Shown piece by piece: positions 1-6,062 of a stretch of 62,839 nt of DNA. The translations under genes were made by a program, and so were the position numbers. Each line of letters begins with the position of its first letter. The first letter of the stretch is position 1. Below the pieces are notes generated by a model, which was not told where the DNA came from, made no database searches, and was given only the letters and a program-made list of their open reading frames with translations. Origin of the DNA: a virus; the IMG/VR virus record IMGVR_UViG_3300044844_000500, positions 1-62,839 of that record. One strand, 5' to 3'.

Positions 1-423
1 TGACCGTAGAACATCGTTTTTCTCCTTTAGCTTTGCTTCGATAGCGCGGGCAAAGGAATGCACTGGTCGGAAATAGTCTGCTGGAGACGCGTTTGCTATT
101 TCACTGATCTCTTCATCCGTCAGCCCGACCCATTGGCGCGGTGCTGTGGGTTGTGCGGTGTAGCCAGATTTTGGATGCAATATTGCGGAAAGCAATCTGT
201 TAGCAAACTGTTTTTCATCCTCTGACTCTGGGTACACCAAGCATTCATCGATGATCCATGCAAGCAAGCGTTTAATGTTATCGCCCACCGGCTCCTGCTT
301 CTCAGCCTGATCGATGGCAGCGCGGAGGGCGGTGTGAAGCGCATCGCGTGTTGCAATCTGTGTCGGGTGAACTTTCACGCTATCAATAAACTCCAGCGCT
401 TGTTTCATAGCTGCAATGCTCAC
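1..423 (-). CDS. Partial small phage protein with C-terminal WVGLTDEE...AKLKEKN module
   Basis: The reading frame stays open to the window edge, so the last codons are missing (141 codons seen). I place the start at the GTG at 423, whose GTGA overlaps the stop of the upstream 44-aa gene and which has AGGGGG just before it; an ATG at 408 is the alternative. The N-terminal part is helical (MKQALEFIDSV), followed by PRQWVGLTDEEI and a C-terminal IEAKLKEKNDVLRS. The same C-terminal module ends the gene at 62220-62600, where the protein closes with one more Val, so only a codon or two should be missing here. Function unknown. Confidence 0.75.
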   Translation of the reverse strand, partial: MSIAAMKQALEFIDSVKVHPTQIATRDALHTALRAAIDQAEKQEPVGDNIKRLLAWIIDECLVYPESEDEKQFANRLLSAILHPKSGYTAQPTAPRQWVGLTDEEISEIANASPADYFRPVHSFARAIEAKLKEKNDVLRS

Positions 424-554
424 AATATCCCCCTGCCAGTAAGCACCCACATAAACGGGAATGCAATCAATCGAACCAGTCGCCCCATGACGCTTGAGTT
501 CTTGCTCGTGTTGAACTCGATGACTTGCTCTGTGTAGTCTGTTTGGTTGTTCAT
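420..554 (-). CDS. Very small single-pass membrane protein (44 aa)
   Basis: This short gene has a strong ribosome site (GAGGGTGGA directly before the ATG at 554). The polar N-terminus (MNNQTDYTEQVIEF) is followed by one hydrophobic segment at about residues 25-43 (LVRLIAFPFMWVLTG). It starts inside the stop of the 83-aa gene (ATGA) and ends inside the GTG start of the next gene (GTGA), so it is embedded in a translationally coupled chain. I cannot assign a function; a membrane-targeted host-takeover peptide is only a possibility. Confidence 0.7.
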   Translation of the reverse strand: MNNQTDYTEQVIEFNTSKNSSVMGRLVRLIAFPFMWVLTGRGIL

Positions 555-802
555 TCCACCCTCTCATACGTTGCTTCAAAGATGTCGGGCTTGCAGGGGT
601 AGTTTTCGTTTTTAACCCCGGTGATGATCCAGTCTCCGGGGGTGACGATGTGACCGCCCTCAAGGGTCTGCACCCATCCGTGATAACCAAGCCGGTATCC
701 GCTCGGCAGTCCATCCAATGGCACTTTCAAGACCGCTGGGTGATCGCCGTCCTTCAACCACTGCGTAGCCTCGATGACCACGGGCTTCTTTCTGAACTTC
801 AT
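551..802 (-). CDS. Conserved small phage protein (PGDWIITGV...KPDIFEATYE family)
   Basis: An 83-residue protein beginning MKFRKKPVVIEATQW and ending with the family hallmark GDWIITGVKNENYPCKPDIF followed by EATYE. Proteins of this type are very common in phages and prophages of proteobacteria, but no function is established that I know of. The length is normal for the family. The start overlaps the stop of the upstream gene by ATGA and its own stop overlaps the next start, consistent with translational coupling in the early small-gene operon. Confidence 0.85.
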   Translation of the reverse strand: MKFRKKPVVIEATQWLKDGDHPAVLKVPLDGLPSGYRLGYHGWVQTLEGGHIVTPGDWIITGVKNENYPCKPDIFEATYERVE

Positions 803-1050
803 TTCTCACCTCTTGCTCGGATAGAAGCAGCTATGCGTTGACGCTCAGATTGCAGTATCTCTAGCGTTCTGGTTTGTACAGCCTCTCCTGTTCCATGTAG
901 CGCTAACTGAGCGCATGCCTCTCGTTCTGCTTCAACTGCGGCGTTAACCACCTTCTGTACTGCTTCTTCCGCTGCGGCCAGAGCGTCGGCCACGCCCCTG
1001 TCGTAGCTCTCCATGAGCATGTTGGTTATTTGTTTGTTCAGGTCAGTCAT
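799..1050 (-). CDS. Small helical protein of the EREACA...IRARG family
   Basis: I chose the ATG at 1050 (MTDLNKQITNML) because AAGGGGG precedes it; the upstream extension is not needed. The 83-aa protein is predicted helical and carries AEREACAQLALHG and a C-terminal ASIRARGEK. At least three other proteins nearby (1047-1349, 2520-2717, 2884-3099) share this EREACA/AAIRARG framework, so they are diverged paralogs or share a domain. Function unknown. Confidence 0.8.
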   Translation of the reverse strand: MTDLNKQITNMLMESYDRGVADALAAAEEAVQKVVNAAVEAEREACAQLALHGTGEAVQTRTLEILQSERQRIAASIRARGEK

Positions 1051-1349
1051 GCTTGCCCCCTTGCTCGGATGGCGGCGGCACATTCTTCTGCTTGGTTGTA
1101 GGGTGTTCCGTCATTGATGCTTTCACACAACTTCGCACACGCCTCGCGCTCGGCAAACTGCCCCGCCTCATACGCCTCCTGATAGGACATAAACTTGCTT
1201 GGGTCAATGTTGGAAAGCGTATGAGCGGCGACAAGGGCGGCGAAGCGTTCAAGCCTTTTCTCAATCATGCGGCCAGTGCTCGGTGTGCGGGGTGACCCGC
1301 TGTAAAGCCCCGCCTCTCTCGCCATGCGGATGATGTCTTCGTTGGTCAT
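1047..1349 (-). CDS. Small protein of the EREACA...AAIRARG family
   Basis: A 100-aa protein starting MTNEDIIRMAREAGL at the ATG at 1349. It contains RLERFAALVAAH, then EREACAKLCESI and AAAIRARGQA. The N-terminal MAREAG...RFAALVAA half is shared with the protein at 2520-2717, and the C-terminal half with four others, which shows module sharing inside this cluster. Both ends overlap neighbours by ATGA. Such proteins are frequent in phages of Burkholderiales; function unknown. Confidence 0.85.
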   Translation of the reverse strand: MTNEDIIRMAREAGLYSGSPRTPSTGRMIEKRLERFAALVAAHTLSNIDPSKFMSYQEAYEAGQFAEREACAKLCESINDGTPYNQAEECAAAIRARGQA

Positions 1350-2035
1350 ATCGTCTCCGGCGCAAAGGCCTTCTCGTTGATCTTGTAGTCGTGGAACACC
1401 GCGCCGCGCGTTTTGTCCCCGACCTCGCAGTTCTTCACCCACACCTGCTTGCCAGACTTGAGCGTGCGCCAATGCCCACGGCGCTCGTGCCAGCGTGGGC
1501 TCGCGTGCGTGCCACCTTGGTCCTCGGACCGTGGTCTGCGCGGCTCGATCACCACCGTGGTCCAGTCGTAGGACGGGACCTTGCCCTGGCGGATTTTCTT
1601 GGCCCAGTTCGCGCGCTTGAGTGGTGTGTAGCCCGTGGCGGGGGCCACGTCCAAGGACTCAAGGAACGCGCAGATGAAGGCCAGCACGCCGGTGGCGGGA
1701 CTGGTGCGGTAGTCGAACTGGGTGCCGTCTTCGTGCCGCACCTTGACACCGTCGGGTGTGACGATGAAGGTGAACGGCACGGTCGGGTGGTAGGACTTGC
1801 CGTGGAACTGCCAGCCCACCACCGCAGTCACCGTGCCCACACGGTTGGCCAGGATCAGCACCTTCTTGCCCTCGTACCCGCACACCAGCGCGGTCTTTGG
1901 GAAGGGCAGCGGCCGCTCCAGGAGCTCGCCACTGATGTGCTGCTCGTGGCGGTAGACAGCGGTCATGTCGAACCACTGGTAGTTGATGGCCTCTTCGGGT
2001 TCGAGGCTCACCATCTCCTGGATCAGCGGGCTCAT
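1346..2035 (-). CDS. Unknown 229-aa phage protein with basic C-terminal HERRGHWRTLKSG segment
   Basis: The largest gene of the left accessory cluster. The N-terminal two thirds look like a mixed alpha/beta domain (ALVCGYEGKKVLILANRVG, a string of hydrophobic strands). The C-terminal part is rich in Arg/His (RWHERRGHWRTLKSGKQVW, then VGDKTRGAVFHDYKI), a segment I have seen in other uncharacterised phage and prophage proteins and that could bind nucleic acid. The start at 2035 overlaps the upstream stop by ATGA. I do not recognise a catalytic motif. Confidence 0.85.
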   Translation of the reverse strand: MSPLIQEMVSLEPEEAINYQWFDMTAVYRHEQHISGELLERPLPFPKTALVCGYEGKKVLILANRVGTVTAVVGWQFHGKSYHPTVPFTFIVTPDGVKVRHEDGTQFDYRTSPATGVLAFICAFLESLDVAPATGYTPLKRANWAKKIRQGKVPSYDWTTVVIEPRRPRSEDQGGTHASPRWHERRGHWRTLKSGKQVWVKNCEVGDKTRGAVFHDYKINEKAFAPETI

Positions 2036-2280
2036 TGGTCCCTCGCTTTCAGCATGGCGTCGGCATAGGTGTAGGCGCTTTCACAGATGCCCGCCTTGTG
2101 CTTGGCCATCAGCTCTTCTGGCGTTCCGTGGTGCGTCCCATCCTCAAGAACTGCTCGAATGAGCACCTCAGTCTTTTCAATCAGGGCCTGCATCGCCTTC
2201 GCCGCGAAGTAATCACGCAGAGTCATGCCTTGATAAGCCGTGCCCGTTGGAAACGCTGGGCCACCTGTTGGTTTATTCAT
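2032..2280 (-). CDS. Conserved phage protein, GGPAFP...GMTLRDYFAAKAMQ family
   Basis: The 82-residue protein matches a widespread phage/prophage family defined by GGPAFP near the N-terminus, GMTLRDYFAAKAMQ in the middle and a C-terminal YADAMLKARD helix. The family occurs in many proteobacterial phages and has no established role that I know of. Full length is preserved, and its stop overlaps the start of the 229-aa gene (ATGA). Confidence 0.85.
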   Translation of the reverse strand: MNKPTGGPAFPTGTAYQGMTLRDYFAAKAMQALIEKTEVLIRAVLEDGTHHGTPEELMAKHKAGICESAYTYADAMLKARDQ

Positions 2281-2283
2281 CTC

Positions 2284-2523
2284 TCACCTCTGCTTAAACC
2301 CAAGACGCCGCATACCCAACTCGATCAGCATCGCAGCGTCCTCAAGACTGTTTTGACTGCTGCTCATACCTGTCTGCCACTCACCGCCAATTCGTTTGCC
2401 GACCAGACCGACCGTGACGATCTGCCCGTCCTTAGCTTCCTCTAACCACTTCTCAAGCATTGCAATAGCGTCGGCGTTGTCGGGGGTCGTTGCTTTCAAG
2501 AATGGTTTGATGTTGTCGGTCAT
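2284..2523 (-). CDS. Unknown small phage protein (79 aa)
   Basis: It begins MTDNIKPFLKATTP and has a helix (ADAIAMLEKWLEEAK), a beta-like central part (DGQIVTVGLVGKRIGGEW) and a C-terminal helix (EDAAMLIELGMRRLG). The helix-strands-helix layout resembles small phage proteins that regulate or bind other proteins, but no named family is clear to me. It overlaps the upstream stop by ATGA. Confidence 0.75.
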   Translation of the reverse strand: MTDNIKPFLKATTPDNADAIAMLEKWLEEAKDGQIVTVGLVGKRIGGEWQTGMSSSQNSLEDAAMLIELGMRRLGFKQR

Positions 2524-2717
2524 TTCTCACTCCTTTCGCGAATAGCTTTCGCAAACATCACCCCGTAAAAGGGCTCTGTTTCTTCACACAACTCAGCACA
2601 CGCCTCACGCTCTGCTGCAGCGACAAGGGCGGCGAAGCGTCGCAGTGACCCGTTGTCTCCATCAAAGCCTACGAATCCAGCTTCCCTAGCCATGCGGGTG
2701 ATGTCGTCCTTGGTCAT
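2520..2717 (-). CDS. Small protein of the EREACA...AIRERS family
   Basis: A 65-aa protein starting MTKDDITRMAREAGF, then RRFAALVAAAEREACAELCE and a final AKAIRERSEK. It is a shortened relative of the 1047-1349 gene, lacking the insert between RFAALVAA and EREACA, so the two appear to derive from one ancestral module. Linked to both neighbours by ATGA overlaps. Confidence 0.85.
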   Translation of the reverse strand: MTKDDITRMAREAGFVGFDGDNGSLRRFAALVAAAEREACAELCEETEPFYGVMFAKAIRERSEK

Positions 2718-2887
2718 CTCGTCTCTCCTTTTACTTTAGGCCCTGGCTTTTTTGGTTCGTACTTCAAACCACGCTCCATGATGATTTCCATCGTCTTCCA
2801 CCGTTCACCGCACTGGCAGGCGTAGTATCTGAAATCGCCCTTGACGGTTCGATGGCGCACGTCCGCCGTACATGCAGGGCACATCAT
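2714..2887 (-). CDS. Small zinc-ribbon protein (57 aa)
   Basis: The start ATG at 2887 overlaps the stop of the 2884-3099 gene (ATGA), and its TGA overlaps the ATG at 2717. The N-terminus has CPAC, followed about 18 residues later by YYACQCGERWKTME. The CPxC...CxCGxRW pattern, with Thr-x-Glu after it, is like the zinc ribbons of NrdR and Ogr-type regulators. A Lys/Pro-rich tail follows (KKPGPKVKG). It could be a small transcription factor or DNA-binding adaptor; I infer this only from the fold motif. Confidence 0.75.
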   Translation of the reverse strand: MMCPACTADVRHRTVKGDFRYYACQCGERWKTMEIIMERGLKYEPKKPGPKVKGETR

Positions 2888-3099
2888 TTCCGCCTCCTGA
2901 TCGCCGCTGCGATAACGAGGCTGCCATAACCCTCTTGCCCCAGGTCCTCGGTCAATGCAGCGCAGGCCTTGCGCTCTGCTGTCCGGCCTGCCTCAAAGGC
3001 CTCTTGCCAGTATTTCTCCAGGCCCTGTGCACTGAAGATCCAGCCTGCTGTCAGCGCGCCGTGGTTCTCGGCCCGTGAAAGGATTTCATCTCGCGTCAT
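2884..3099 (-). CDS. Small protein of the ERKACA...AAAIRRRK family
   Basis: A 71-aa protein starting MTRDEILSRAENHGA, with FEAGRTAERKACAALTED and a C-terminal AAAIRRRK. It is another member of the EREACA family of this cluster, with the AFEAG...AERxAC spacing closest to the 1047-1349 protein (YEAGQFAEREAC). Coupled by ATGA overlaps on both sides. Function unknown. Confidence 0.8.
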   Translation of the reverse strand: MTRDEILSRAENHGALTAGWIFSAQGLEKYWQEAFEAGRTAERKACAALTEDLGQEGYGSLVIAAAIRRRK

Positions 3100-3323
3100 G
3101 TCGTCTCCTTTGGTTTGTAGGTGGGCTCAATCAACGCGCGGATCTCCGGTGGGATCTTGGGCAGTGGATACCAGCCCACGAACCACGTGTCCTTGCCATC
3201 CCACCAGCCTGTGCTGGCAATGCCGGCTTGATTGAGCAGGAGCACCTTCGGGCCTGTGGGGCAGGTCTCCATCGGCCGATAAACCAGCGTCGGGTCCGTG
3301 ATGGCGTCTTGGTTGGTGGTCAT
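3096..3323 (-). CDS. Small unknown protein (75 aa), tryptophan-rich centre
   Basis: I use the ATG at 3323 (MTTNQDAITDPTLVY), which overlaps the upstream stop by ATGA and has GAGGAACAAGG before it. The middle reads KVLLLNQAGIASTGWWDG, then DTWFVGWYPLPKIPPE, giving a compact beta-rich look. Short WWDG/TWFVGW segments occur in many small phage proteins (a display of how a value is handled rather than a catalytic site). No function can be assigned. Confidence 0.75.
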   Translation of the reverse strand: MTTNQDAITDPTLVYRPMETCPTGPKVLLLNQAGIASTGWWDGKDTWFVGWYPLPKIPPEIRALIEPTYKPKETT

Positions 3324-3634
3324 CCTTGTTCCTCGTTCCGTAGTTCTCGGGCCAGGAACCGAAGTTCCACGATCCGCGCGCACTCACGCAGTTTGCTCAC
3401 ATTCGTGCGCTTCATGACTTCGATCGCAATCGCGATGAACGTCTCAAGCTCGGCGCGTTCATCGTCGCCCCATCCAACGAGCTCGGCCACGCACTCTTGC
3501 AGGCGCTGGTCCTTGAGCCGTGAGACTCGATCGACGACGTACTCGAGGTCGTCGCGATCGAGGGCGGCTCGTTGTTGAAGCAGTGCTTGCATACGCTTGG
3601 CCTGTTCAGCAACGAAGCTGTGGTCCGGCTTCAC
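3320..3634 (-). CDS. Unknown all-helical protein (104 aa)
   Basis: It begins MKPDHSFVAEQAKRMQALL and is rich in Arg, Glu, Leu and Ala throughout, so an all-helical, possibly coiled-coil fold is likely. There are no membrane segments and no motif that I recognise. The start overlaps the stop of the upstream gene by ATGA. A structural or regulatory partner protein is possible, but this is not shown by the sequence. Confidence 0.75.
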   Translation of the reverse strand: MKPDHSFVAEQAKRMQALLQQRAALDRDDLEYVVDRVSRLKDQRLQECVAELVGWGDDERAELETFIAIAIEVMKRTNVSKLRECARIVELRFLARELRNEEQG

Positions 3635-3846
3635 GCGCCGCCTTTGCGCTTGGCGGGCACGACGAAGGACTGCAAGGGGACGCTGGGATCGCCGGGCTCG
3701 TCGTAGAAGTTCCTTTTGTGTAGGTCTGCGGGCAGCAGGAAGTGGTTGGGATAGATCTGTCGGACCCTGTTAATGGCGTCGTCAAGATCTTTGTTGGGCT
3801 TGGCGTAGTCCTTGGTCCGTGGGACGTTGCGCAGTTCATCAAACAT
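3631..3846 (-). CDS. Unknown small protein (71 aa)
   Basis: The start at 3846 (MFDELRNVPRTKDY) follows a GGGG-containing ribosome site and overlaps the end of the 95-aa gene by 8 bases. The protein contains NRVRQIYPNHFLLPADLH and NFYDEPGDPSVPLQSFV and ends in a basic tail (PAKRKGGA). I do not recognise a family. Its tight overlap with both neighbours supports it being translated. Confidence 0.75.
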   Translation of the reverse strand: MFDELRNVPRTKDYAKPNKDLDDAINRVRQIYPNHFLLPADLHKRNFYDEPGDPSVPLQSFVVPAKRKGGA

Positions 3847-4126
3847 CGTTTTTCCCCGAGAAGAAGCGCTTGATGCGTTGCCAGAGGATCCGGCGAACGG
3901 AAAGGTTGGAAAGACGGCGATGGAGTTCGGCGTTCTCAAGCTCCAGCGCGGTGGTGTGCTTGGAAAGGAGGGCATAGGCGTGCTCGTACTCCGCGCGGAT
4001 AAGCCCGCGTTCGGCCTCTAGTAGAGCGTCGCACTGGTGTTCAAGTTCCAGTATCGTTTGAGCGCGTATCTTCTCCGTCAGCTCTGCGAAGGTGGGGCGG
4101 GGTCGGGCGGTGCGTCTTTTGTTCAC
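3839..4126 (-). CDS. Small coiled-coil protein (95 aa)
   Basis: The sequence starts MNKRRTARPRPTFAEL with a basic N-terminus, continues as a long helix with heptad-like spacing (ALLEAERGLIRAEYEHAYAL, LELENAELHRRL), and ends in RILWQRIKRFFSGKNDV, an amphipathic aromatic/basic tail that could associate with membrane or nucleic acid. It overlaps the 71-aa gene upstream (4 bases) and downstream (8 bases). Function unknown. Confidence 0.75.
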   Translation of the reverse strand: MNKRRTARPRPTFAELTEKIRAQTILELEHQCDALLEAERGLIRAEYEHAYALLSKHTTALELENAELHRRLSNLSVRRILWQRIKRFFSGKNDV

Positions 4127-4338
4127 AGCAGTTCCTCGATGGTTATTTTGACTCGGGTGATGGTGGGGCTTGGAAGGCGTTTGCCGCCAAGCAGGTCGTA
4201 GTACTTGAGATAGGTCTCGGCGTCACGCTTGGTTTTCCAAATGCCGTAGGGCACCAAGGCGTCGTCGTCGCCTGTCTTGACCACTCCGGCATTGGATGTC
4301 TGGATGATCCAGCCCCATTTGACGATGCGCGTGGTCAT
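4123..4338 (-). CDS. Unknown small protein (71 aa)
   Basis: It reads MTTRIVKWGWIIQTSNAG, then ALVPYGIWKTKRDAETYLKY and ends ITRVKITIEELL. The alternating hydrophobic strands around one helix suggest a small alpha/beta domain. Many phages have similar short proteins, but I recognise no named family. Its stop overlaps the downstream start by ATGA. Confidence 0.75.
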   Translation of the reverse strand: MTTRIVKWGWIIQTSNAGVVKTGDDDALVPYGIWKTKRDAETYLKYYDLLGGKRLPSPTITRVKITIEELL

Positions 4339-4343
4339 GGCGA

Positions 4344-4541
4344 TTAAATGTGGACGGGCATTGAGGGCTCTTCGTCGCTGCCCCGGCCGATGAACTTGGA
4401 GAAAAGTTCGATGGCGATATCGCCGTGGGTGGTGTGGACAATGAGGCGGCGAAAGCAGTAGGACTGGCTTTCAGTGATGCTCTGGGGTTCCACGGTGATG
4501 TGGGTGACGTCGTGAACTTGGAAGGCGCTGATGGTGGACAT
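4344..4541 (-). CDS. Unknown small beta-rich protein (65 aa)
   Basis: I start it at the ATG at 4541 (MSTISAFQVHDVTH), because AAAGGAG lies at the ideal distance. The same frame is open 33 codons further up to an ATG at 4640 with a poor ribosome site, so a 98-aa form or a leader peptide fused in frame cannot be excluded. The protein is mainly beta-like (RRLIVHTTHGDIAIELFSKF). Function unknown. Confidence 0.7.
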   Translation of the reverse strand: MSTISAFQVHDVTHITVEPQSITESQSYCFRRLIVHTTHGDIAIELFSKFIGRGSDEEPSMPVHI

Positions 4542-4624
4542 GGTTTCTCCTTTCTGAGAGGTGGGTATAGTGCAGGAACCTTGGCCGGGCGCGATGTTCA
4601 TCCACACCCAGGCGTTGTTGGGGA

Positions 4625-4819
4625 TCACAGGAAGTTCCATAAAGACCTACGGGGCTTGGGCAAAAGGCTGCGTTGAATGATCCTCTCATCGCGCGACATG
4701 GCCGGCGGTGGGCGCTGATAGAGAATGCCAATGCGGACCTTGCCCGTGTTGTAGAAGAAGGTCTCGCGCGGGGACGGGACGATTTCAATCTTGCCGGTCT
4801 GCGGGTTCTTGACGAGCAT
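4625..4819 (-). CDS. Unknown small protein (64 aa)
   Basis: It begins MLVKNPQTGKIEIVPSPRET, has a short beta-like stretch (KVRIGILYQRPPP) and a basic C-terminus ending in PRRSLWNFL. It is separated from the 61-aa gene above by only 2 bases. No recognised family; kept because of gene-like spacing and codon use in an uninterrupted series. Confidence 0.65.
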   Translation of the reverse strand: MLVKNPQTGKIEIVPSPRETFFYNTGKVRIGILYQRPPPAMSRDERIIQRSLLPKPRRSLWNFL

Positions 4820-4821
4820 GA

Positions 4822-5007
4822 TCAGAACCTCGCCTCTGGAACGTCGGACAGGTCCGGGGTCCGGGAAGATTTTTTCTCGGAACGAAGGAACTCCTTGCGC
4901 TGCGCGGGCGTGAGCCGCTCAAGCGGAGGGACGAACCGCTCACCATCCCATGTGGCAAAGGGCCATATGACGGCAGGTAGCTCGACAGGGGCGGACTTCT
5001 TGGACAT
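4822..5007 (-). CDS. Unknown small protein (61 aa)
   Basis: A clear ribosome site (AGAAAGGAGAACGCG before the ATG at 5007) precedes MSKKSAPVELPAVIWPFATW. The middle is DGERFVPPLERLTPAQRKEF and the tail is charged. No known motif. The strong ribosome site matches those of the replication genes, suggesting independent initiation after the 36-base gap upstream. Confidence 0.7.
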   Translation of the reverse strand: MSKKSAPVELPAVIWPFATWDGERFVPPLERLTPAQRKEFLRSEKKSSRTPDLSDVPEARF

Positions 5008-5043
5008 CGCGTTCTCCTTTCTGGTTGCGACTAAGACTTGCGT

Positions 5044-5217
5044 CTAGGATTTGGATCTTAACACTTCCAATTCACGTGTCAAGGCCTCATTGCGAAGTTC
5101 TGATTGAGTCCACGCAAGCTTCCATTGCCGGGACTCCTCGAGCTTGTCGGCGCAGGCGGCCAGGAACTCAGCGTGCTCTGGATAGCGGCTGCCAAGAGAG
5201 CGTAGTTCGTCACTCAT
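5044..5217 (-). CDS. Small helical protein (57 aa)
   Basis: The start at 5217 (MSDELRSLGSRYPEH) overlaps the 83-aa gene upstream by 8 bases. The sequence is helical and rich in Glu, Ala and Leu (HAEFLAACADKLEESRQW, ALTRELEVLRSKS), which suggests a short coiled coil. Function unknown. Confidence 0.65.
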   Translation of the reverse strand: MSDELRSLGSRYPEHAEFLAACADKLEESRQWKLAWTQSELRNEALTRELEVLRSKS

Positions 5218-5461
5218 TTTCACTGTATGCCTCGATGATTTCATCTTCTAAGAGTATGCGCAGGTCGTCGTCGATGCCTTGTGTGATATCAATCGTCCGG
5301 GGCTTGCCGCTCGGGCCGGTGACCGTGAGCATGACGCGTGTGATATCGACCATCGGAGGCATCATCGTACCGTTGATTTCCAGCGATGGCCAGACCTCAA
5401 AAGTGAGTTCGACGGGGAGCTTTAGCTCCGTCTTGTAGTACATCTTCGTTAGCTTTTCCAT
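5210..5461 (-). CDS. Unknown small protein (83 aa)
   Basis: The start at 5461 (MEKLTKMYYKTELKLP) has AAGGAAAG upstream and lies inside the 3-prime end of the AT-hook-like gene in another frame (65-base overlap). The protein is beta-rich in the middle (VELTFEVWPSLEINGTMM, ITRVMLTVTGPSGKPRTIDI) and acidic at the end. No family recognised. Confidence 0.7.
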   Translation of the reverse strand: MEKLTKMYYKTELKLPVELTFEVWPSLEINGTMMPPMVDITRVMLTVTGPSGKPRTIDITQGIDDDLRILLEDEIIEAYSENE

Positions 5462-5978
5462 CTGCACTTTCCTTCTGTCGGTTGGCTTCAATGCGTGCGA
5501 GGAGGGCGGACTCTTCCGAGGCCCTTGCAAACGCCTCGTCGACGAGTTTGGATATGACCTGTGAGATCGGCATTTCGTAAAAGAGAGACATCTCTTTGAG
5601 CTGCGCGTGGGCGAGCTCTGGAACGCTGACCGTGTGCCATCGTGCGCCGGGGCGCGTGGACGGTGACAAGCGGTACGGGTCCTCGCGCCACTTTTTCTTT
5701 GGCCCAATCTTGCGTGGGCGGCCGCGCTTTTTAGGCTTGGGCGGCTTGGGGGGTTTCTTTAAGTGGTCCAATCCGTTAGCTCCTAGACGATCTTTGAATT
5801 TGTACTTCTTGGGTTCAACCTCCTTGGGGAGGTTCATCCAATGTTCAATCACCCAGTCTTCTGGGACGCGATAGCCGTTGACGACCTCTCGTGGGACGTA
5901 AACGATTTCAAGGGGCCGTGGACCGCGCTTGTACTTAGGCGGGATCGGGGGCTGCTTGATGACATATCGCTTTTTCAC
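5397..5978 (-). CDS. AT-hook-like basic protein (193 aa)
   Basis: I use the GTG at 5978 (read as MKKRYVIKQPPIPP) because the longer frame to 6026 would run through the terminator hairpin at 5997-6024. The centre is PPKPPKPKKRGRPRKIG, containing the RGRPRK core of AT-hook DNA-binding motifs. A later segment (WHTVSVPELAHAQLKEMSL, ISQVISKLVDEAFARA) resembles ribbon-helix-helix repressors. So it may be a DNA-binding regulator or chromatin-like protein. It is the first gene after the polymerase terminator. Confidence 0.75.
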   Translation of the reverse strand: MKKRYVIKQPPIPPKYKRGPRPLEIVYVPREVVNGYRVPEDWVIEHWMNLPKEVEPKKYKFKDRLGANGLDHLKKPPKPPKPKKRGRPRKIGPKKKWREDPYRLSPSTRPGARWHTVSVPELAHAQLKEMSLFYEMPISQVISKLVDEAFARASEESALLARIEANRQKESADGKANEDVLQDGAKAPRRTHF

Positions 5979-5996
5979 AAGCTTTCTTTCTTTCTG

Positions 5997-6024
5997 AAAA
6001 AGGGCCGGGAAGTGATCCCGGCCC
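5997..6024 (-). terminator. Rho-independent terminator after the DNA polymerase gene
   Basis: A 9-bp perfect GC stem (6002-6010 paired with 6016-6024, loop AGTGA) is followed on the minus strand by five T residues. It lies 38 bases past the polymerase stop, so it would end replication-module transcripts and set the small-gene cluster under partial read-through. Confidence 0.85.
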
Positions 6025-6062
6025 AACCATCACCACAAGGAGACAACGGAAACCAGCATCCA

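Noticed and set aside
1-45. The repeat at both ends as true direct terminal repeats or attachment sites
   Set aside because: The copies differ at internal positions and lie inside paralogous genes, so they are explained by gene duplication.
4542-4640. Extension of the 65-aa gene to 98 aa
   Set aside because: The ribosome site before 4541 is far better; kept only as an alternative in the gene entry.
5979-6026. ATG start at 6026 for the AT-hook-like gene
   Set aside because: It would place the first codons inside a perfect terminator hairpin; the GTG at 5978 follows it.
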